In this document: positions 7,899 through 15,001 of the stretch, piece by piece | Numbering within the stretch: the stretch's first letter is position 1 | Layout of the letters: each line of letters starts with the position of its first letter | Source: Bacilli bacterium | Lineage (GTDB): Bacteria; Bacillota_I; Bacilli_A; RFN20; CAG-826 | Assembly (NCBI GenBank): GCA_016296285.1 | Contig: JAEDJP010000020.1 | Span: forward strand, 1 to 18,361 | Length of the DNA stretch: 18,361 bases | Direction: 5' to 3' | Position numbers and translations under genes: made by a program | Notes under the pieces: model-generated | What the model was told of the DNA's origin: nothing | The model's database searches: none | The model's input: only the letters and a program-made list of their open reading frames with translations

Positions 7899-8180
7899 TC
7901 ACGGCATACCTTTTTTTGCGCGGGCTACCTCGATGTCCTTCCTCATGATCTCGGCGATGAGCTGGTCCTTGGTCATCTCCGGGTAGTCGGGGGAGTCCTC
8001 GCTCGGCGGGGAGCCCGCCTCCGGGATGGGCTTGATGCCGGCCTGCCTCATGTACCCCTTGACGTAGTTGACGATACTTTGTATCGAAACGGAATACTCC
8101 CTGGCTGCCGCCTCTTTTGTGATCTCGTGTGCGAACACCCGCCTTCCGATGCCCGCCCTTTGTTCGGCGGCGTAATACAT
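7899..8180 (-). CDS. IS3-family OrfA, helix-turn-helix protein
   Basis: 93 residues. ATG 8180 is preceded by a perfect AGGAGG 8 bp upstream and lies inside the element; the longer reading frame from 8288 would start outside the IS and is rejected. Residues 15-45 (RVFAHEITKEAAAREYSVS and on) form the DNA-binding helix-turn-helix that recognises the terminal repeats. The C-terminus (DQLIAEIMRKDIEVARAKKG) matches the heptad/coiled region at the OrfA-OrfB junction of IS3 elements. The A7 tract at 7911-7917 lies at codons 88-90, just before the TGA stop, where programmed frameshifting usually occurs. Confidence 0.87.
   Translation of the reverse strand: MYYAAEQRAGIGRRVFAHEITKEAAAREYSVSIQSIVNYVKGYMRQAGIKPIPEAGSPPSEDSPDYPEMTKDQLIAEIMRKDIEVARAKKGMP
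7911..7917 (-). promoter_or_regulatory. A7 slippery tract at the orfA/orfB junction
   Basis: On the minus strand orfA reads GCA AAA AAA GGT here, 6 bases before its ATG CCG TGA end. The A-AAA-AAA heptamer is a classic slip site. However, a -1 slip leads into a frame ending at a TAG 20-odd codons on, whereas orfB continues in the +1 (equivalently -2) frame. Confidence 0.6.
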
Positions 8181-8307
8181 ATCTTTGACCTCCTGCAGGT
8201 TGATTGTACCCCCATGAGGCTCCGCATCAACGGCACGGTGTCTCCTCGGGGTTTTGCAAGTGTCTACATTTAGGTTACCAGTGCACACACATACTTAGTG
8301 TAACTCT

Positions 8308-8422
8308 CAAAAATATGCATTTTTCGAATTTTCAAATAGCCAAAAATATGCATTTTCATTGGTTTGCACTATCCAAAAATATGCATTTTCATGAGTTTGC
8401 ACTATCCAAAAATATGCATTTG
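8308..8422. repeat. Array of four 33-bp direct repeats, AT-rich
   Basis: The word CAAAAATATGCATTT occurs at 8308, 8341, 8374 and 8407, an exact 33-bp period. The second and third units are identical over the full length except for two adjacent bases. The first unit shares mainly the first half, and the fourth is truncated after about 15 bases by the promoter of the ATPase gene. The core ATGCAT is self-complementary within a near-palindrome. The spacing is close to three helical turns, so bound proteins would lie on one DNA face. There are no intervening unique spacers, so this is not CRISPR. Confidence 0.9.
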
Positions 8423-8435
8423 TATTGAAAGAGGC

Positions 8436-8464
8436 TAGAATAGTAGGCAAAATCTAAGAGGGAG
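8436..8464 (+). promoter_or_regulatory. -10 box and ribosome binding site of the AAA/DUF4143 gene
   Basis: TAGAAT at 8436-8441 is preceded by GC and followed by AG, then GGCAAAA. AGAGGGAG at 8457-8464 is a good Shine-Dalgarno for ATG 8470. The 33-bp repeats end directly upstream, where a -35 would be, and no consensus -35 is visible. Control by a repeat-binding protein is inferred. Confidence 0.55.
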
Positions 8465-8469
8465 ATACC

Positions 8470-9789
8470 ATGCTGAAAAGAAAGATTTATGAGTCCTTAT
8501 TAAGTTGGAAAAACGGCAAACGCCGGGAATGCCTTCTTTTGAAGGGAGCGAGACAGGTTGGGAAAACCTACATCGTCCGTGAATTTGGAAAAAAGGAATA
8601 CGAAAATTTTTTCGAGATTAATTTTCTCGAACAGAAAAGTTTAATGCCGGTTTTCGCGGGTGATATCTCAGCGGAAGAAATCTATAAAAGACTTAGCGCC
8701 AATATCCCAGGCTTCAGAATTGTTCCGGGAAAAACCTTGCTTTTTCTTGACGAGATTCAAAGATGTCCGGAGGCAAGGACCGCTTTGAAGTTTCTAGCCC
8801 AAGACAAACGATGTGATGTCATCGCTTCCGGCTCGCTTCTTGGTCTTTCTTATGGCCAGGATGGGGACAAAGACATCCGACCCGTACCTTCGATTCCCGT
8901 AGGTTATGAAAAACCAATCGTGATGTACCCGATGGATTTCGAAGAATTCCTTTGGGCATATGGTTACGAAGATCAGGTCATCCAATACCTAAAAGGATTC
9001 TACCTTAATCGAGAGAAAGCGCCTTTTGAGATCAACAACAAGTTCGAAGATCTTGTCCGCGAATACATCGTGGTTGGAGGCATGCCTGAAGTCGTTGCTG
9101 ATTTCGTCGCAAACAAGGACTTTGGAAGGGTTCAAGAGATCCAAAATAAAATTCTTTCTTCTTATATTGACGACATCGCTCAGCACGCGAAAGGCGTCGA
9201 AAAGGCAAAAGTCCGCGCTTGTTACGATAGCATTCCTGGACAACTCGCCAAAGAGAACACCAAATTCATTTATTCCCTTGTCGAAAAGGGCGGGTCGGGA
9301 AGAAAATTCGAGGCCAGCATTCAATGGCTATCGGATTCTAATCTCGTTAACCCTTGCCACAACGTTTCCCTTCCAGCAATACCTCTCAACGCCTATGAGA
9401 AAGGGAACGAGTTCAAGCTTTATCTTTCCGACACCGGTCTACTTATGGCTCGATATGGCTTTTTCGCTAAACAAGCCTTGCTGAACGGAACGCTCAAAGG
9501 TTTTGCCAAGGGCGGCATCTATGAGAATCTCATCGCTCAAACCCTAACAAGCAAGGGATATTCGCTCCACTACTACAAACCAAGCACCAATTCCGAGATC
9601 GAATTCGTCATCGAAAAGGACGGCTCGGTGATTCCCGTGGAAGTCAAGGCCGGTAACTCGCCAACGAAATCTCTCGATTCGTTCCTAGAAGAATTTGAGC
9701 CTCCCTTTGGAGTAAAGCTCATTGCAGGCAATGTTGGGGTCGCAGACAAGAAATTTTCCATCCCCCATTATTTGGCTATGTTTCTTTAA
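8470..9789 (+). CDS. AAA ATPase with C-terminal DUF4143 (nuclease-like fold)
   Basis: 439 residues, the normal size for this family. The N-terminal AAA_14 domain has Walker A GARQVGKTY (26-34), Walker B TLLFLDEIQ (89-97) and an ASGSLLG segment (119-125). The C-terminal DUF4143 region has YENLIAQTL (351-359) and SEIEFVIEKDGSVIPVEVKAG (375-395), where the E-x-K of a PD-(D/E)xK-type site is visible (E391, K393). The family is widespread and often present in many copies per genome; its cellular role is not settled. The gene is visibly more AT-rich than its flanks, has its own promoter, carries 33-bp repeats upstream and is unrelated to glycan synthesis, so it looks like an accessory insertion. 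Its stop overlaps the convergent glycosyltransferase by 4 bp. Confidence 0.9.
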   Translation: MLKRKIYESLLSWKNGKRRECLLLKGARQVGKTYIVREFGKKEYENFFEINFLEQKSLMPVFAGDISAEEIYKRLSANIPGFRIVPGKTLLFLDEIQRCPEARTALKFLAQDKRCDVIASGSLLGLSYGQDGDKDIRPVPSIPVGYEKPIVMYPMDFEEFLWAYGYEDQVIQYLKGFYLNREKAPFEINNKFEDLVREYIVVGGMPEVVADFVANKDFGRVQEIQNKILSSYIDDIAQHAKGVEKAKVRACYDSIPGQLAKENTKFIYSLVEKGGSGRKFEASIQWLSDSNLVNPCHNVSLPAIPLNAYEKGNEFKLYLSDTGLLMARYGFFAKQALLNGTLKGFAKGGIYENLIAQTLTSKGYSLHYYKPSTNSEIEFVIEKDGSVIPVEVKAGNSPTKSLDSFLEEFEPPFGVKLIAGNVGVADKKFSIPHYLAMFL

Positions 9790-11036
9790 TGCCTCTCGAT
9801 AAGGTTTACAAGATATTCTTTGCACTTTTTCGCGTTGCTCTCGAGGTCGAATTCTTCCCCGATCTCAAGCTCTTTTTTCACAAGATTAAGCAATTCTTCT
9901 TCCGTTTTCGAATAGATGTACTCGACGAATTGGTCCATTTCACCAAGAGAAGTGCAGCATAGCGCGGCTTCCTTTTCCCTCAAGAAGTCAACGCTTCCAG
10001 CGCCGATTGGCCCAATGGAAAGCAAGACTTTCCCCGAGCGCAAGCAATCCCCGATTTTGGTAGACAAAGAATACCGGACAGCATCGATGTTCTTTTTGGA
10101 GAAGCCTTCGCAAGAAATGAGAGCACCCGCTTCTTCTTCCAGCACAGGCAGCTGATCATAGGGCACGGGCGGGAGCCACGTGATGTTGGGGCCTTCATAG
10201 CGCTTTTCAAACTCAGCATAATCCTTTGAATAAACGATGACCTTCTCTTTTTTCCCCGCCTTTTCCAAAGCTTGCGAAAAAGCGAAAAGCGTTTCCCCGC
10301 GCCCGGATTCAAGCGTGCCGAAATAGACGAATGGCTCTTGGCAAAAACGAGTGACTTCCGGAGAACCTAGAGACCTCGAACTCGCGACAGGGATGGCAAT
10401 GCCTTGGAGATTAAATTCTAATCGGTATTTTTCCCGGATTTTTTCCGAGATAAAGATTCCTTTCGGATTTAAGGAAAGTAATTTGCCGAACGTTTCGCGG
10501 AACCGTCGTTCGTATTTCCTGGTGAATAGCCCCTTCCCACCGAAATGGGCAAAGCAATCATCCATGATGGAAACCACAACGGGAAGTTTCCTTTTCGAAG
10601 CGAAATGGATTGCCATGTCCATTTGCCAAAAATCGGGACCCCAGCAAACGTAAACGAGATCGGGGCCAAAATCATCAACAAACGTTTCCAACGCTTCCGT
10701 ATCCCAGAACTTCTTTTTCCAAATTGCTCCGCGGAGCAATCGATAGAATCCCCCTCTTCTTTTAAAAGGGGGCCGCCGATTGACGTTGTCCTTTCCCTCG
10801 GTTTCAGAAAGGTCCTGGCGTGAAAAAATCACGTCTTTTTGTTTTTTGAAACGACGTTTCAACAGCCGTTTATCCGTAATCTGAAAATACGAGGAAGCAA
10901 AACCTTTCAACGGAACTCTAGCATCCGAAAAAACCTGAACGATTTCATTCGGTTCAAAGGCCGAGAAATAGGTCGCGACGGAACGGGCGTTCCCGGAAGG
11001 CCGGTAGGGTTGGGCGGCGATAAGAAGGATTTTCAC
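9786..11036 (-). CDS. GT4-like glycosyltransferase
   Basis: 416 residues from GTG 11036. That start overlaps the upstream stop as GTGA and has a GGGAGG site at the right distance. The longer frame from 11345 lies inside the previous gene and is rejected. The N-terminus (VKILLIAAQPYRPSGNARS) has the Rossmann start and Gly-rich loop of GT-B enzymes. PDLVYVCWGPDFWQMD (125-140) and VVSIMDDCFAHFGGKG (154-169) match the acceptor half. FVYFGTLESGRGETLFAF (236-253) and YSLSTKIGDCLRSGKVLLS (322-340) fit the donor half, where the K-x-G/D-x-L-x-x-G pattern replaces the usual EX7E glycine-rich loop. It is the last gene of a three-gene minus-strand operon and probably adds a sugar to the repeat unit. Donor unknown. 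Confidence 0.8.
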   Translation of the reverse strand: MKILLIAAQPYRPSGNARSVATYFSAFEPNEIVQVFSDARVPLKGFASSYFQITDKRLLKRRFKKQKDVIFSRQDLSETEGKDNVNRRPPFKRRGGFYRLLRGAIWKKKFWDTEALETFVDDFGPDLVYVCWGPDFWQMDMAIHFASKRKLPVVVSIMDDCFAHFGGKGLFTRKYERRFRETFGKLLSLNPKGIFISEKIREKYRLEFNLQGIAIPVASSRSLGSPEVTRFCQEPFVYFGTLESGRGETLFAFSQALEKAGKKEKVIVYSKDYAEFEKRYEGPNITWLPPVPYDQLPVLEEEAGALISCEGFSKKNIDAVRYSLSTKIGDCLRSGKVLLSIGPIGAGSVDFLREKEAALCCTSLGEMDQFVEYIYSKTEEELLNLVKKELEIGEEFDLESNAKKCKEYLVNLIERH

Positions 11037-11836
11037 GCTTCTTCCTCCCGATAATCGGAATAGGCTTTGTAATGGAATGCCTTCTTGAGCCAAGTGAGCA
11101 GTTTTTGAGGAATGATTCGGGCTAAAAGCGTCCGACATCCCAAAATGAACTCGTAGCGGATGGTTTGCTTGGGACGTTGATTGTCTTTTGGAAGCAATCC
11201 TTGTTTTTCGAGCCAACGATAAGGTTTCCGCAAATACTTCCCTTTGCGAACCATGTCCATGATGGGGAATTCGTTCCCTTTGCTTGCATAACCTACAAAA
11301 CCATTCTTTTGGAAACGACGGTTGAGGGAAACCTCCAATTCCCAAGGCGTGCGAGGAGTGCCTTCACACACGGAAAGCAGGACGCTCTTTCTCCAAATTC
11401 CAGGGTAGAGATTCACGGCGTAATTCCGGTTCAAATCAAGGGAATAATATGCCCCATATCGGTCTTTCCGTCTTGGTTTTGGCCGCAAAAAAATCCGCAA
11501 ATAATCCCCGTTTCCCTTAAGAAAAGCGAGATCGTTTTCAAGAAGGTCAAACGAAACGGGGGCTTTAATGAAATAGTCGTCCAGCGTGAGAAAAACGAAT
11601 TCGGTCTCGATCGCGGCCATCGCTTTTGCAAGCCGCTCCGAATAAGAGACGTCCTTGCCGCATTCCAGAATGGTCACGCCGTCAAAGGATTGGTTTTTCT
11701 GGTTCGTGTCCGTGACGATGAGGGCGCGCTGCACTTGAGGGAAGTTCGCACGTAAAAACCGCAGGTGATTTCCCCAAAGATCCGAAAACAGATCGCAGCT
11801 CGCGATCACGTACGTCACTTCCTCACGGACGGCCAC
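11033..11836 (-). CDS. Putative GT-A-like glycosyltransferase of unrecognised family
   Basis: 267 residues. GTG 11836 has GGGGAGG 9 bp upstream; an alternative GTG at 11818 makes a 4-bp overlap with the previous gene but has poor spacing. The start YVIASCDLFSDLWGNHLRFL, the central EFVFLTLDDYFIK (79-91, Asp-Asp where GT-A enzymes bind nucleotide sugar and metal), and NLYPGIWRKSVL plus TPWELEVSLNRRF (142-175) resemble capsule glycosyltransferases of a non-GT2 type. There is no signal peptide or membrane segment. Its position between two glycosyltransferase genes, overlapping both, supports a role in the same polysaccharide. The enzymatic assignment rests on limited motifs and context. Confidence 0.65.
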   Translation of the reverse strand: MAVREEVTYVIASCDLFSDLWGNHLRFLRANFPQVQRALIVTDTNQKNQSFDGVTILECGKDVSYSERLAKAMAAIETEFVFLTLDDYFIKAPVSFDLLENDLAFLKGNGDYLRIFLRPKPRRKDRYGAYYSLDLNRNYAVNLYPGIWRKSVLLSVCEGTPRTPWELEVSLNRRFQKNGFVGYASKGNEFPIMDMVRKGKYLRKPYRWLEKQGLLPKDNQRPKQTIRYEFILGCRTLLARIIPQKLLTWLKKAFHYKAYSDYREEEA

Positions 11837-12687
11837 TCGCTATTGCCTCCCCAAACCAAAAGGTAAAGTTTCTTTCGCCAGGAAGCGGGAAGCACCGTGA
11901 CGACGAAATGGGACATCCGCATGAAGGTTCGATCAAGGACCGTGTTGAACTTCGTCTCCTTCATGTAACGGATCAGTTTTTTCCGCGATTGCCTGGCCAC
12001 CTTCCCGTTTCGCCGGTAAATGGTCGCTGAATTGACGCGCATTTGAACAAGGGGCAGCTTAAGATTGTCGATTCTCTTTCCGCCTTGAAGCAAGCGAATC
12101 CAGAGATAATAATCCTCGAAAAGAAGGAAGGGTTCATAACCCCCGACCGCGAGAACGCTCGATTTTTTGAATAGGGCGGACGGATGGTTGACCGGGGAAC
12201 GGCGTTTCGCGAACGCTTTGACGGCCTCGCAACCATGGGGAACGACGCGTTGGCCGACGGGTGCGTTTGGATCTTGATCAAACAGGTCGACATCCGTCGA
12301 CATAAGATCCAAATCATGTTCAAGAAGGAAGGCTAAGGAACGTTCCGCCCGTTCCGGTCGCGATAAATCATCGCTGTCGGCGCGCAAAACATATTCGTGA
12401 TTGCAGGCTTCGAGTCCTTTTTGAAGAGCGATGCCAAGGCCAGAATTCTCCAAGAGACGCACGATGGTGAGACGGTCGCCAAGAGTTGCCGAAAAGGAAG
12501 AAATCATTTCTTCCACGGGATCCGGAACAGGGCCATCAAGCACCAAGACCATTTGGGAAAAGGGGTGCGTCTGGGCAAGCAAAGAATCGACCGCGGCCTG
12601 CAGCTCATGCGGATTGGAACGTGCATATACCGCCATCAAAATGGAATAAGATGGGAGTTCATTAGGAATGGTGGAGGTAACGCTCAT
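11815..12687 (-). CDS. GT2-family glycosyltransferase (AmsE-like)
   Basis: 290 residues from ATG 12687. A TTG at 12717 would add ten residues but has AGGGG almost touching it, so the shorter form is preferred, with some doubt because only a weak purine run precedes ATG 12687. GT2 signals are YSILMAVYARSNPHEL (14-29), VLVLDGPV (47-54), ENSGLGIALQKGL (80-92), the metal-binding ADSDD (103-107), SPVNHPSALF (164-173) and the catalytic-region FEDYYLWIRLLQGG (190-203). The order and spacing match AmsE-type inverting glycosyltransferases of exopolysaccharide clusters. It is the first gene of the minus-strand operon and overlaps the next gene by 22 bp under the chosen start. Confidence 0.85.
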   Translation of the reverse strand: MSVTSTIPNELPSYSILMAVYARSNPHELQAAVDSLLAQTHPFSQMVLVLDGPVPDPVEEMISSFSATLGDRLTIVRLLENSGLGIALQKGLEACNHEYVLRADSDDLSRPERAERSLAFLLEHDLDLMSTDVDLFDQDPNAPVGQRVVPHGCEAVKAFAKRRSPVNHPSALFKKSSVLAVGGYEPFLLFEDYYLWIRLLQGGKRIDNLKLPLVQMRVNSATIYRRNGKVARQSRKKLIRYMKETKFNTVLDRTFMRMSHFVVTVLPASWRKKLYLLVWGGNSEWPSVRK

Positions 12688-12724
12688 TTTCTTTTGCTCG
12701 ACTCGGCGAAACGCCAATCCCCTA

Positions 12725-12739
12725 TGCCCTAAAAGGGCA
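12725..12739 (-). other. Small hairpin in the leader of the GT2 operon
   Basis: TGCCCTAAAAGGGCA is a 6-bp stem with a 3-base loop, between the proposed promoter and ATG 12687. It lacks a U-tract, so it is not a terminator; it could affect translation of the first gene. Function is speculative. Confidence 0.35.
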
Positions 12740-12757
12740 ACCCCTAACGTCTTTTGT

Positions 12758-12786
12758 ATCCTATCACGAACATGACCCTTTCACAA
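12758..12786 (-). promoter_or_regulatory. Promoter of the minus-strand glycosyltransferase operon
   Basis: On the minus strand TTGTGA (12786-12781) and TAGGAT (12763-12758) are separated by exactly 17 bp, and TGA before the -10 makes it an extended -10. Transcription would start near 12751, giving a leader of about 65 bases to ATG 12687. Confidence 0.55.
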
Positions 12787-13471
12787 CGAAGGGGACCCTT
12801 CTTGCTTCGATTTTATAATAAGCATGGTGGTTCTTTTCGTTGCCACGAAAACCGAGCCGATTGATTAACCACTTATGAAATACTTCGGCCTTGAAAAGCC
12901 CGAATGGAAAGCCGTCTATTGTCCCTTCCCCAAAAAGGAAGTCTTGGAAACTGAACGTTTTTGCAACATGCGACCCCTTGGACCTGAAAAGAGTTTCTCG
13001 TTTTCAAAGTTTATGATTTCAATCTTCGGTCCGACATGAGCATTACAAGATCCTGACGTCGCAAAGCAAAAGAATCACCCACCATTCCTTTGATGCCTAT
13101 GTGCTTGAAAAAGGGGGCAAATAACAAAAGGAAGCGAGAACGGTATCCGTTTTCCCGTATTTTTCATAACTTCTCCAACAAGTTTTTTTGATGTTGCTTA
13201 AGGACATTTCCCCGTTCGGCAGCACCATCGCGCGGTTCGCGAATTCGGGGATGTTCATCATCGCGATGAGAATGTCCCAGGCATTCGAGTAGGTACGTCA
13301 ATCCTCGGGCGATGAACCCCGCCTTAGGGGAGGAATCACACAGAAGGTCTCCGTGTGTCGACAAGGCCATGGGGGTTGCGGATGAATTTTGGTAAGTTCC
13401 GGAGCGTGCTCATCTCGTTATAGGTGCAGTAGGAATATTCCTGCACGTCCCCCTTCTTTTTCCCGAACAGC
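12787..13471. other. Gene-free or degraded region with broken reading frames
   Basis: No intact gene with a ribosome binding site is found in these ~685 bases. On the minus strand two protein-like stretches appear in different frames: one open from about 13510 to 13336 (containing LLFGKKKGDVQEYSYCTYNE), and one open from 13297 to 13097 (containing YSNAWDILIAMMNIPEFANR). The frames are shifted and interrupted by stops only 39 bp apart, as in a decayed gene, but the parent family is not recognised. A plus-strand 54-codon frame at 12875-13039 has no Shine-Dalgarno. A 12-bp palindrome, AGGAATATTCCT (13431-13442), flanked by GTGCAGT and GCAC also lies here. Confidence 0.4.
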
Positions 13472-13505
13472 AAAAATGCCGTCGGGATTTCCCGATGGCA
13501 TTTTT
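13472..13505. terminator. Bidirectional intrinsic terminator after the secreted protein gene
   Basis: Near-perfect inverted repeat: AAAAATGCC-G-TCGGGA followed by TCCCGA-T-GGCATTTTT with a tiny T-rich loop. It gives a U-run on either strand. It lies 16 bp past the stop of the minus-strand secreted protein gene. Confidence 0.9.
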
Positions 13506-13521
13506 CGTTTGATCGAGGGTT

Positions 13522-14934
13522 TTATTCCGCGGAAGCGTTCACGCCAGCGGCGACCCAAGAGACGTAGACGTTGGCATCTTTGAGACCATCGCCACCGTAG
13601 ACACCACCATAGATGTGGAGCTGGACGATGTCTTGGTTGTACCAGCCCTTCTGACCGAAGGCAGCCTCATAGAAATTCTCGTCGGTGTCAACGGCGCCGC
13701 CGGTGATTGCCCAGAGGCCACCGGAGCTCATGAGCTTATCCTTGCTGATCTTGAGAGTCGCCCAAGAGTTCGCGTAGATGCACCCCGGAGTATCGGCAGA
13801 GCCGTAGCCTTCCGCGATGGGGACGTTTTGCGAATAGAGGCGGATGAGATTGTCGGAGATTCCAGAAACCTCGAAGTAGATGCGGATCGTGATGTAATCG
13901 AAGTCGATGCGGTGGGACCCGAGGCCAATCTTGAACGTGTTGGAAGCGTTATTGGTGCGGAAGACGCCAACCTCGCCTTTGAACTCTTCGAAATACGTCG
14001 AGCCGCCGCTATGGAAGTTCGGCGCGAGCTGCGTGCCATCGCCATGGCCATTGGTGTCGTAATTCATGAGGACCGTGTCGCCCTCGCCTTCAGTCATGAC
14101 AACCGAAATCCAAGAGACATAGACGGCCGGTTTGATGAGATTGGCGGTGCCGGGGCCTTCGTAGAGATGGAAATAGAAAGCTTGCTGGTTGGCGTAACCG
14201 ATGCCGCCAAAGACGTCGGCGAGGAAGTTCTCCTCGGTGTCGAAGCGTCCGCCGCAATTCGAGTAGTTGGTGTGATCGGAGAAAATCTTCGAGCGGGAGA
14301 TTGTGAGGGTCGTCCAGGTATTGGTTGGGACGGCGTCCGTTCCGGACTCGGTGCCGGCGACGCCGACCCAGTTGTTCCAGATCTTGACGGAAGAAACGTC
14401 GGATTCGAAGTAGACGCGGATCTTGACGGACGAGAAGTCGAGCTGTTCGTTCCCAATGTCGAAGCGGAGTTCGTTCGTGACGCCGGCTGCGGTCTTGCGA
14501 ACGCCGTATTCGCCATGGAATTCCTCGAGCCAGGTGGTTCCGCCCCCAGACCACGCGTTATGGAAGTTCGGGGTCCTGCCGTCGGATTCGGTATCGTAGG
14601 TGTAGATCTTTCTGCCAACGACGGCGTCCGCGGCTGCAGGGGCGAGATAAGCGGGGTGGGTGGATTCCAACGTCTCACCGGCATAAGCCCCTTTGTCGGT
14701 CCAAGTCCCGGACGCGGGTTCAGCAGTGAATTGCTCGTGGCAGTTGCAGCAGGCCCAGAATTCCTGGTTACCCGCATGGAGTTGCGTGGGGGCGACGGCA
14801 GCGTAATGATTGCCGACGTGCTCGCACTCTGTCGCGGTCGCTGGCAAGGCCGCTTTCACGCCCAGGATGCTTAGTCCGAGCGTGGCGACGGCACCGAAGC
14901 CGGCCGCGAAATAAAGAAATTTCTTCTTTCGCAT
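13522..14934 (-). CDS. Secreted protein: Cys-rich module plus two homologous ~170-residue beta-rich domains
   Basis: 470 residues. The start has AAAGGAG 7 bp upstream. Residues 1-29 form a signal peptide: MRKKK, a hydrophobic stretch, then a likely cut after VKA-A. Residues 37-83 have CEH, CCNCHEQF and GTWTDKGAYAG, similar to the His/Cys modules repeated in Bacillota surface proteins. Then two copies of one domain follow. Copy 1 (about 110-280) and copy 2 (about 289-464) share, in order: Y-D-T...PNFH; GG-x-T-(W/Y)-x-E-E-F-x-GE-x-GV; KIRVYFE/TIRIYFE; W-x-T-L-x-I-S-(R/K)-(S/D)-K; DT-(E)-E-N-F; F-x-LH-(I)-Y and VYVSW. The beta-rich pattern suggests jelly-roll, carbohydrate-binding-like domains, but the family was not recognised. 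There is no LPXTG or C-terminal helix, so it is probably released or held non-covalently. It is monocistronic with its own promoter and terminator. Confidence 0.82.
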   Translation of the reverse strand: MRKKKFLYFAAGFGAVATLGLSILGVKAALPATATECEHVGNHYAAVAPTQLHAGNQEFWACCNCHEQFTAEPASGTWTDKGAYAGETLESTHPAYLAPAAADAVVGRKIYTYDTESDGRTPNFHNAWSGGGTTWLEEFHGEYGVRKTAAGVTNELRFDIGNEQLDFSSVKIRVYFESDVSSVKIWNNWVGVAGTESGTDAVPTNTWTTLTISRSKIFSDHTNYSNCGGRFDTEENFLADVFGGIGYANQQAFYFHLYEGPGTANLIKPAVYVSWISVVMTEGEGDTVLMNYDTNGHGDGTQLAPNFHSGGSTYFEEFKGEVGVFRTNNASNTFKIGLGSHRIDFDYITIRIYFEVSGISDNLIRLYSQNVPIAEGYGSADTPGCIYANSWATLKISKDKLMSSGGLWAITGGAVDTDENFYEAAFGQKGWYNQDIVQLHIYGGVYGGDGLKDANVYVSWVAAGVNASAE

Positions 14935-14970
14935 AGACGATCTCCTTTGATGTTCTTAATCGACGGGTTC

Positions 14971-15001
14971 ATTATGTGCCCGCGCCCTCGGTTTCCGTCA
15001 A
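14971..15001 (-). promoter_or_regulatory. Possible promoter of the secreted protein gene
   Basis: On the minus strand TTGACG (15001-14996) and CATAAT (14976-14971) are 19 bp apart, slightly long. The start would be near 14964, giving a ~30-base leader that contains the AAAGGAG site. Confidence 0.4.

Larger units (their letters stand above)
6887..8268 (-). mobile_element. Complete IS3-family insertion sequence (1382 bp)
   Basis: Both ends carry the 9-bp inverted repeat TGTAGACAC (6887-6895) / GTGTCTACA (8260-8268), with 5'-TG...CA-3' termini as is usual for IS3 elements. TTT directly flanks each end (6884-6886 and 8269-8271), consistent with a 3-bp target duplication. A short TTGC match also occurs just inside both ends, offset by 3 bp. 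The element encodes orfA and orfB on the minus strand. It sits between the glycosyltransferase operon and the AAA ATPase, where it breaks no evident gene. Confidence 0.88.

Noticed and set aside
8308..8422. CRISPR array
   Set aside because: The repeats are contiguous with no unique spacers of constant length, and no cas gene is in the window.
8204..8428. Plus-strand frame encoding an 11-residue repeat (KNMHFHxFALS) across the 33-bp array
   Set aside because: The period is a multiple of three so repeats in translation are automatic; there is no ribosome binding site, and the frame starts inside the IS.
12791..12804. GAAGGGGACCCTTC hairpin as a terminator
   Set aside because: The stem is only 6 bp with a 2-base loop and no T-run follows closely; no gene ends nearby.
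12814..12819. TATAAT on the plus strand before ATG 12823
   Set aside because: No -35 at a suitable distance, no ribosome binding site, and the frame from that ATG stops within 15 codons.
13424..13446. Palindrome AGGAATATTCCT with flanking GTGC/GCAC as an operator or terminator
   Set aside because: It has no U-tract and no adjacent gene start; without further copies it cannot be distinguished from chance.
13615..14874. 419-codon open frame on the plus strand opposite the secreted protein gene
   Set aside because: It is antisense to a gene with a signal peptide, good ribosome binding site and internal domain duplication; its translation is low-complexity and rich in Asp, Val, Gly and Arg.
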